The notes under the pieces are model-generated. The model was not told the origin of the DNA and did not search any database. It saw nothing but the letters and a program-made list of their open reading frames with translations. From Pseudocercospora fijiensis CIRAD86 (Eukaryota > Ascomycota > Dothideomycetes > Mycosphaerellales > Mycosphaerellaceae): 64,000 bases of DNA. Positions 56,190 through 64,000 of this stretch are shown piece by piece. The stretch covers positions 2,632,056-2,696,055 of the forward strand of contig NW_006921539.1 of assembly GCF_000340215.1 (NCBI RefSeq). The letters are read 5' to 3'. Both the position numbers and the translations under genes were made by a program. Every line of letters begins with the position of its first letter. Positions within the stretch are counted from its first letter, which is position 1.

Positions 56190-59100
56190 GCGAAAGCGAG
56201 TATTACGAATTAGCGGAATCTTCGGAATCTAATAACCTACCGGACTCTATTAACGAAGAAATCAGGCGACGACTAGTTGTTATAAGCGCTATCGAACTAG
56301 GGGCTGTCGAGCCTTCTACGCCCGAGGCCCTCTATAATGTCGTTATAAAGATAATTTAAGAGCAAACTAACCTTCTCCGTTAGAATAGGCGTCGCCCGCT
56401 AGAGCCGGGAAGCAGTAGGAACCCTTTGTTCGAAGGGTAGAACGCTACGGCGTACGTAGAACGCTTTAAGGACAACTTAACCGAGTACGGACTCGAAGAG
56501 GAGTCGGACTAGTATAAGGTCTAGTCCCTTACGAGGACTACTATTACTAAGCTTTACCGAACCCTTAGAACCCTAGTTAGCTACCTAGAAAAGGACGACA
56601 AGTCTAATACCGACTAGGAGGTCTTTAAACAGGCCTTTATAAGAGAGTATCGGGATCGCGATAGCCGTCGTATTAAAGGCAGTCGTACGTAGCTTAAGAA
56701 CCTCTATATAGAGAGGCGTACCGAAGATAACGACCTAAAGGAGTATGTCCGCGAGTTTGTTAAGTTAGCGGACGGCATTAACTAGTAGGACCTCGAGAAT
56801 TCTTAGAGAACGAGGCTGCTCCTTAAAAGGTTACTATAGTCTACGGCTAAGCGTATCTTCCGTCGCTATAAGCTTAGCGAAGCTAATCCCGAGACCTTTA
56901 GGAAGTATAAAGAGGTTCTAGAGGCTGTTAAGGACGATATTAATAGCTCCGCCGATGCGAAGAAGTTTATTTACGGCGAGGACAGGAATAACCTAGCTTA
57001 GGTAAAGAGCGACGCCTCGGGAAGCAGAGGACCTAAGTTCCTTTCTAAGTCGTAGAGCGGTCCTAAGACCGTAACTCCTACTGTTACTAAGCACTCTTAG
57101 GACGTTACGGACTTAGCTAAGTCCCTAGCCTAGCTCAACCTTAATACGAAAGTACTATAGCGAGTTAGGGAGGTTATTAATACTAGTGTACTAAAGGATG
57201 TGCTACCGGTCTACTAGATTTCCGATCCTAACTACCCTAAGGCCCCTTTAGTTAACGTCTACGCTATGCGAAAGATCTATTCTAACTTAGATAGCAAGTG
57301 CTAGATATACGGCGGTTTTAAACATATTTAATTAGACTACCCTATCTAGAAAGAGCTTCTTAAGAGGAAGCTCGTTATATAAGTAAATAGTCGGTTCTAC
57401 TATACCGATACCGGCGATAAGATTAACTTCGAGTAGGATCGTAGAGCTCCGAAGCTGCCTTAACTTAGGAGTCTTCTAGAGAAGAAGTATAGTAGTAAGA
57501 TCGAGTTTAAGGATACTAGGAATAGTACCCTCGCCGCTACTACTAAACGAGAAACTTAGAAGGTTAGGGCAAAACAGGTTAAGGAGCGGAGCAGTAATAG
57601 TACTACTAAGCCTATTAAAGTCAACTTTGTATCTTAGGACCCGGACGTAGTTACTAATATTTACGCGGTTACTAAGAACAGTATAGATATCTACGCTACT
57701 ATAAGGTCCCAAACTTAGTCGTCCTAAACCTAGTCCTAGGGCAAGGGCAAGAGCCCGTAGAACCCTACCCGCCCTAGTACGGTAGCCCCTACTAGGATAC
57801 TTAAGAAGCAGGTAGCTAATAAGGCTAAGAAACAGCGAGAATCAGTCGCTAAGACTAAGATACTCTAGACAGCTAAAGACCGTATAACCCGAGCTAGTGT
57901 AGCTACTCCGGAGGTACTAGAGACTCCCGATATCGATATAGAGGATAATACTACCGACCTTAGTAGTACCCTAGGCCTAGCTAACCCGCCGGCCTATAAA
58001 CGAAAGTTAGCCGACCTAAAGAGCTTTCGCTTTAATAGGTATATAAAGAAGTACAGTGCCGGGCCTACTAACTCTTACGATATAAAGGCAAATGCTCTCT
58101 TCTAGGCTTTATAGTTCCTAGACCTCAAGTCTAACGTGTCTATAGGGGAGCTTCTAGCATACGGTTTGCCTACTAACCTGTTCTAGAGCCGGATTCCTAA
58201 CGATGCTACCTTTATAAAAGACCTTGCAGCCCTCCGACGTAAACAGAGGCGAGAGGACTATATCGACGTCTCTTCCCTATAGTTCCTTCCTAAATTTTTA
58301 GAGGCCTAGGAGTTAGTAGAAGGCGAATTAGTAACCTACGAGAGCTAGGAGACTATCGATAATGCTAGCGAAGAGGGGATTAGAGAGATAGGCCGAGGGG
58401 GTAGTAGTAATACCGACCCTGCTTCGGTTTTAGTTTCTATTAAGGCTGTCCGATTTACTAGCTAACAAATCGGTCGAGTAGGACCTCCTCGACCTAAGGA
58501 ACTTTACTCTATCCCTAATAATATAGACCTTTCCGCAGTTACCCGTTCCTTTGCCGTCGTTCCCGCTATCTACATTTAAGTTACTATCGGAAGCTATAGT
58601 TAGCAGTTGCTAGCAATACTTAATAATAGTTTAGAGTTACTTATTATAAGTAAGCGCTAGGCTAAACAGCTCCGACTGCTAATAAATAGAGATATTTCCC
58701 TTAGTATATAGGGAGTAAATAGGGAGGTTACGCTAGTAGGTGCCTGCTATAATATTATAGTAGACGCTTTCGGCATATGCTTTTCCTTTACCTTCTAGAT
58801 TACCGCTAACCCGAATACGCTAATTATTCTAGGTCGTCTATAGTCTCGTATAACCCGGGGTGTCTAGCGCAACTGCGACGATAGCTCCTAGGAAGGAACT
58901 ATCGCTAACTAGAAGGGTAACCGAGTCGTGTTTACTAGTTATATCGGAAACACTAGCTATAAGTCCTACGAGGATATCCTTGCTACTTCTAAGCGCTTTT
59001 CGGGAAACGCTATAGCGCGGTTGTAAGACCGGCAATCTGCGCTATAAGTTAGTATAGCTTAAATAGGTTATATCTAGAGGTACGCCGCTCCGTACGTTAA

Positions 59101-59270
59101 GGTAAGTTTCTAGGCTTTATACTAAGGAGGCGAATACTCGAAGCGATAGCGAGTATAACAACCCGGCAACGACAACCTAGTATACGAATCTCGGTAATAA
59201 TACTATCGCAGGCATCGCCGCTAGAAGCGGATCTACCCGAGCCCGAATCCGAACCAACTAATTAGAGCGC
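56190..59270 (+). pseudogene. B2 ORF1, gag-like with zinc knuckle
   Basis: The frame can be followed through TAG stops for about 1,000 codons. Readable blocks are AYVERFKDNLTEYGLEE, RTLVSYLEKDDKSNT, LYIERRTEDNDLKEYVREF and a knuckle at 57,299-57,340 of the CX2CX4HX4C kind with the second and fourth Cys now Tyr (TAC). A possible protease-like stretch (QLLAILNNSLELLIIS) lies at about 58,600. The frame ends close to 59,270, seven bases before a palindrome. Confidence 0.7.
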
Positions 59271-59276
59271 CGAGCT

Positions 59277-59299
59277 AATACTACCCTAGGGGTATTATT
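59277..59299 (+). repeat. 23-bp quasi-palindrome P, ORF1/ORF2 boundary of B2
   Basis: Arms AATACTACCC and GGGGTATTATT. It lies directly after the end of the gag-like frame and before pol. Confidence 0.78.
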
Positions 59300-62200
59300 A
59301 GGAATCTAACGTTTTCGCCGGAATTATAAATTAGGATTACTAGCTGCATACCTACCGACTTAAGGAGACTTCTAATAAAGTTTACGCGCTGTTCTATTAC
59401 GCTAATCTCCGGGCCCAACGTTAAAGAGAGAGGGCTCGGGTATTACGAGCAGTTAGTATATATACCCTATATAAGAGGGTAGCTAACAAGATTAAGCCTA
59501 TAAAGGGCAGCGTATATATAACCGATAGGTCTAATCCTAGCGGAAATCCTAACTAGCGACAAAAGTGCCTTAACCGCGAAGCGATATTAATACCTAGGGA
59601 TAGTCTATACGACTAGAGGTACATTACTAAAAAGTTCTCCGCTATTCCTAGGGGATCGAGGCTAACGCCGGAGAGACTAGCGAACATTAAACCTAGCATC
59701 GAGCTTTCGGATCTTAAACTAGATTTGCTATACGAGCTTCTGTGTAACCGCAAAGCCGTATTAGTATATAACTTTACGCATCTAGGCAGGATTAACCCGG
59801 AGGTTGCCCCTCTATAGAGGATCCGAACGATCGAGTATAAGCCTTAGGCTTACCTAGGGTTTAAGCTAAACCTAAGCCTAAGAGGTATAGTTAAGGACAC
59901 AATACGGCAGCGTATAAAGGCTAGCACCTTAGAGCCTTCCTATACCTCGTATCGCAACCTATACTTCCTAGTTTAGAAGAAGACAGCTTCTAGGGAACTA
60001 AAGAAGTACCGTCTAATTAACGCTATATAAAAGTTTAACGTAGTTACGATTAGAGATGCTAACCTCCCTCCGGAGACTAATAGGTTCTCGGAAGCTTTTG
60101 CTAACTGTATTATAGCCTTACTAGTTAATGTTTTCTCGGGCTACGACTAGATCCCTCTCTATCCTAATAGCCGCGACCTTACTAGTTTCGAGACACCTCT
60201 TAGGCTATACAGACAAACTACCCTTCTATAAGGGGCAACTAACTCCGTAGCCTAGTTCGTTCGTATTATAAACTAAGTCCTCGCGGCCTATATCTCCTAT
60301 ATAGCGATGCCTTTCCTTAACGACATCGGCATTAAGGGCCCTAAAACTAGGTACGATAATAAAGAAGTAGAGCCTAGCATCCGTAGGTTCTTTCTCGAAC
60401 ACATTTAGAACCTCGATAGTATCCTCTACGACCTAGAGCGAGCCAACCTAACGGTATATAGGGAGAAGCTTTAGCTCCTATGCAAACGAATAAACATTGT
60501 CGGGTTTGTAACTAATAAGAACGGCCGCTATCCTAACAATATACGGGTCCTAAAGATTATGTCCTAGCCCGACCCTACCTATTAGAAAGATATCCGGATC
60601 TAGCTTAGAGTAGTCTCCTACTTCCGTATCTAGGTCGAAAACTTTGCGTTAGTATATAAGCCTCTATACGCCTTGCTTAAGAAGGATGTAGAGTTTAAAT
60701 AGACCTCCGTTTACTAAGCCGCTAAGGACAAGGTTACTAAGGCACTTGTTAGCGCGCCTACGCTTACCTCTATTAACTACTCGGAAGGCGTAGGTCTGCT
60801 AATTGTTGCTATCGACTCGAGCGGGGAAGGCTACGGCGAGATACTAATATAGTATAATTATAAGGAGCCCTCCTTACGTTACCCTATCCGGTACGAGTCC
60901 GGTCTATAGAAACCTATCGAGGCCCGATACGATACTAGCAAGCGAGAGTGCCTTAGTGTCTATAAGGCTCTTAAGAAGTTCCGACCTTAGCTCTTTAGAG
61001 TATTCTTTCGCTTAGAAGTCGACGCTTAGACGCTAGTCTATTAACTTAACCGTATAGCCTCCGACCTACCTAACTCTACGATAGCTCGGTAGGTTGCCTA
61101 GATCTATTTATTTGATTTCGACGTCTTCTATATTCCTAGCAAGAAGTATACTAGACCGGATAGCCTTTCTAGAAGGCCTGCTATAGAAGAAGATATCGCC
61201 GAGATAATAGAAGAAGAGGATATCGACGCGGTTATTAACCGTACCTTCTTTACTGCCTTCTATATTAACGCTATACCGGTAATTACTAGGTCTACTGCCG
61301 ACGACTAACTTAGTAACTAGCCTAACGAAGACCCTGCTACTAACGGCGAGGACTAGGACGATACTAAGGCGGGCGAACTAGATAGGGATAATATCCTTAA
61401 TAGGGTCTACTCCGACGACTCCTATAATATCGCCTACTTCCTTACCTATACGAAGAGAGCTCCTAGTCTATTAAAGAGTTAATACCGTCGGGTTATTCGC
61501 TATTTAAGTTCTCGACGATTCCTAGTTAAAGATCGAATCCTTTAGCGATAAGCGATAGTTAATATACCTCTCTAGCGTATTATTAACGATCTAGCAGCCC
61601 GATAAGAAATCCTTCGCTCCGTTTACGATAAGCTCGGCTACCGGGCGGCGGAGGGTACCTTCGATATCCTTCGTCGACGCTACTAGTAGGACGGCGTATA
61701 GGCTAATGTCTCCCGCTACTATAAGAGCTATCCTAAGTGCAACTTTAGGAACAGCTACCGGCGTCTAGGAGAGCTGCGTATCCCTGCTACCTAGTTAGTT
61801 AGGGAGCGGTAGTATAGCGATAGGGTCTATCTTAGCCGCAATAATAGCCTATATATTATTCGAGAGGGTCTTTCTCGATAGCCGGAGGCCTATTGTTTCT
61901 ACAAAGGTTGCGGTGCTATTAATGCCCGTAATATAGCTACCTTCCTATTTAAGGATCTGTTTTGCCGCTAGGGAACACCTTACGAGGTTATCTTAGACAA
62001 CGCTACGAACAATATAGCTAAGGAGGTTTAAGCGCTACTTGTTTCGTACGGAGCGAAGAACGTTCGCATCTCTCCGTACTATCCCTAGTCGAATGCTATT
62101 ATTAAGCGCGGCTATCGGTCGTTGATTAATGCCCTATCTAAGATAACTAATAGTAGCGATAGATCGGTTCCTATTTCTACCCGCGTCCTAGCCCTTCTCT

Positions 62201-63024
62201 AGGCGGACCGAACTACTATTATCGATACGACTAGACTTGTACTAGCGGAACTTATAATTAGGAGGGACGCCGTTCTTCCTATTAAATTGTCCTATCGTAC
62301 GCACGGCGTTTACGATTAAGGGTCTGTTCGTACTAGGGCAGACCTTCTTGCCCTACGGGCTAAGGCTCTTAAGGATATAACTACGACTTCTTAAGAGAGT
62401 CTTACTCGACAACGTCGGCTTCGGGAAGAGGCTAAGTAGTATTTTGATAACTATAATACTGTTAATTGGGAACCTCTAAAGGTTAGCGATATAGTCCTTC
62501 TATACCGGTCCGAACTAGAGTATAGTTACTCCTACAAGCTAGCCTTTAAGTAGAAGGGTCTTTACAGAGTAAAGGAGGTCCTTTACTCGGGTTCCGTATA
62601 CCTTCTTTAGGAGCTAGATAGTACTACTTTAAAGCACTCTCACCCTCGGGCTAATCTAAAGAAGATCGTTAAGTTACGCGAACCTGCCCGCCCTCCGCCG
62701 ACCGAGGAGGAAGTTAGTACCTCTATAGACCCTCTACCGTCCTTAGATGCCTATCGGGAGGAGGATCCTGCCGCTATTATAGATCCTATTCTGCCTAAGA
62801 ACTATGCCTATCCCTAGATTCGTCTTAGTAAGCTATTAGGAATAACTTAAGAACAAAGGGAGGGTTATATATAGATTAACTATATATAGAGCGTTTCCGA
62901 TATTAATTCCGATTCTAATAGTGAACTAGACTTCTAGCTATCTAACTCTAACTCCGAGGAACCTAACTAGTCTAGCGATAAAGACTGCCTAGAATTATAG
63001 CTAGACGACCCCGAGACTAAATAA
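59300..63024 (+). pseudogene. B2 ORF2, pol remnant
   Basis: Plus strand, TAG-interrupted. The reverse-transcriptase block reads NVFSGYD, DLTSFETPLRLYRQTTLL and MPFLNDIGIKGPKTRYDNKE. The active-site box FLND is at 60,313-60,324, where FLDD is expected. RNase H follows (VDA, then FDFDVFYIPSKKYTRPDSLSRRP at about 61,107-61,170). Integrase: SVYDKLGYRAAEGTFDILR, AINARNIATFLFKDL and LDNATNNIAKEV. The C-terminus is acidic and ends DDPETK with TAA at 63,022-63,024; B1 shares this stop. Confidence 0.85.
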
Positions 63025-63285
63025 TCGCATATCCTTTCCTACCTCTACTACGTTGCTTTCCTTGCCTCTATTAACTATTCTCCGCGCTATTAATATAGAG
63101 CGCTGCCCTTTAGCTTTAGTCCTTACTACCTATTCCTACGGATATTAATACTCTTAGTTATTGCCCTCCTTTGCTTTTACCTTGTCTATTGTTTTGCTCT
63201 TTTGTCTTTTGCCCTCGATTGATGTTACTACGGCTTTACTCCTTTTGTGTTTCCTTAGAAAGAACTATACGAGGCATAACTTCCG
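63025..63285 (+). pseudogene. Hydrophobic frame after pol in B2
   Basis: In the pol frame after the TAA there are about 85 open codons including ILILLVIALLCFYLVYCF, followed by CFALLSF. Corresponds in position and character to the frame at 52,178-52,468 in B1, but with differing details. Confidence 0.35.
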
Positions 63286-63308
63286 AATAATACCCTAAGG
63301 GTAGCATT
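63286..63308 (-). repeat. 23-bp quasi-palindrome P, after B2 pol, minus orientation
   Basis: Minus strand: AATGCTACCC, centre, GGGTATTATT. Flanks TTCCG and CGGAAG extend the inverted symmetry. Confidence 0.75.
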
Positions 63309-63718
63309 CGGAAGCTAGCCGAACCTAACCTCCCGCCCTTCTAGGACTACTTCCCTCTAGTTTCCTAGTCTCTAGCAACCGCCCTTAGGTAGCAACGATA
63401 ACAAGATACTCCGCTAGAGAAGATTGTTCCTACTCTAATTAGCATTAGTTACGTAGGATACTAAGAAAGGGAGGATCCCTCTCCCTTCCTAGCTCTTAAA
63501 TAGACGTAGTAACCTAGGCCTATAGCCTCTAAGAATAGGGACCTTAGGCCGCTAAGCTTAGTATCTAGAAGAAAGAAGAACGCACGGGCTACGTTTACAT
63601 ACCTGCTACTATAAAAGGTAATGCTGCATCTATAAACGACAGTGCTATAGGCTAATACAAGCTGCGCTAGGCCTAGGCGATTTGCTCCCGGTTGCCGAAG
63701 CATCTCTAGAGAAAAGCT
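63309..63718 (+). other. About 410-bp segment bounded by inverted palindromes
   Basis: Present in B2 here and in B1 at 52,167-51,738 (reverse complement). A minus-strand frame of 80 codons at 63,461-63,703 has no recognisable motif. No LTR or terminal-repeat structure beyond the two palindromes was seen. Confidence 0.45.
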
Positions 63719-63747
63719 AATACTACCCCGGGGGTGTTAATGTTATT
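63719..63747 (+). repeat. Quasi-palindrome P, B2, variant with a 6-bp insertion
   Basis: Left arm AATACTACCCC; the right arm carries about six extra bases (GTTAATGTTATT) compared with the other sites. Confidence 0.65.
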
Positions 63748-64000
63748 AGTCCCGCTAGCCTTACTACTATAGATTACTACTAGGTACTCGAACTAACTAG
63801 TTACATTTCGAGTGCGCGGGAATCTACGAAAGCTAGAGGTTAATAGAGGCGCGTAGTCGCTACTAGCAATTAGCTAGATCGATTATTAAACTTTAGCCTG
63901 CCCTACTAATAAAGGAGTCTCGTATATAGCTTTACTTTTTAGGGTCTATATATAGTCGTTATCCGTTTGCTTTACCGGAATATACGGACTACGCTACCTT
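63748..64000 (+). other. B2 region downstream of pol, runs off the window
   Basis: Matches the reverse complement of about 51,714-51,480 in B1. The long downstream reading frames would begin just beyond the edge. Confidence 0.6.

Larger units (their letters stand above)
55083..64000 (+). mobile_element. Ty3/Gypsy element B2, RIP-inactivated, continues beyond the window
   Basis: Plus-strand copy of the B family inserted into B1's reverse transcriptase in opposite orientation. It holds the 5' LTR, an untranslated leader, a gag ORF, a pol ORF, a hydrophobic frame and the start of the downstream region. From about 60,455 its sequence matches the reverse complement of B1 up to the window end (64,000 pairs with about 51,480). 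The 3' LTR is out of view. Confidence 0.85.

Noticed and set aside
58838..59035. Short minus-strand frames in B2 such as 58,838-59,035 and 57,476-57,712
   Set aside because: They are antisense to the gag-like frame and arise because RIP leaves few stops on the reverse strand there.
1..64000. tRNA, rRNA genes and CRISPR arrays
   Set aside because: No B-box-like GGTTCGAATCC with a matching A box was seen, no rRNA segment was recognised, and no array of regularly spaced direct repeats exists. A dedicated tRNA scan could still find one that I missed.

Overview
The window is a filamentous-ascomycete chromosome segment. Genes carry short introns of about 48-74 bp with GTRNGT donors and CTRAY branch points, and the gene set is typical of the group (two Zn(II)2Cys6 regulators, C2H2 factors, F-box-like proteins, a fungal GRF-finger protein). 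The interspersed repeats are riddled with TAG stops in the manner of repeat-induced point mutation (RIP). A dothideomycete of the Mycosphaerellaceae type is my best guess; no marker in the window proves it.

Layout. (1) 1-12,252, gene-rich: Zn2Cys6 factor, decayed kinase-like relic, C2H2 protein with a Bck1-like C-terminus, iron-type alcohol dehydrogenase, F-box-like protein and ACMSD-type amidohydrolase. (2) About 12,312-21,560, repeat island 1: a decayed hAT transposon split by a complete 7.1-kb Ty3/Gypsy chromovirus (A1, 13,335-20,446; two 198-bp LTRs; 5-bp target duplication CTATT). (3) About 21,600-40,398, gene-rich: imidazolonepropionase-like amidohydrolase, TENA/THI-4 protein with an apparent frameshift, eight-exon CTF1-beta/FarB-like regulator, SET protein, queuine tRNA-ribosyltransferase with a 10-nt microexon, partial C2H2 gene, GRF-finger protein, Cuz1/ZFAND1-like AN1 protein and a second F-box-like protein. 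(4) About 40,437-64,000, repeat island 2, running off the right edge. A very large Gypsy element B1 (minus strand) is interrupted by a second chromovirus copy A2 (41,990-49,128; 197-bp LTRs; target duplication TAGGC) and, inside its reverse transcriptase, by a second B element B2 (plus strand, from 55,083).

Element B is the most unusual object. Putting the two copies together, it has a gag-like ORF, a pol ORF, a short hydrophobic reading frame, at least one long unrecognised reading frame downstream of pol, then a polypurine tract and the 3' LTR. Nine copies of a 23-29 bp quasi-palindrome occur in the window. They sit at reading-frame boundaries in element B and directly after the pol stop in element A.

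The host genes do not form one obvious pathway. Several are regulators or house-keeping enzymes, so the arrangement looks like ordinary euchromatin cut by two RIP-inactivated repeat islands. Intron positions were derived by hand from splice signals and reading-frame continuity.
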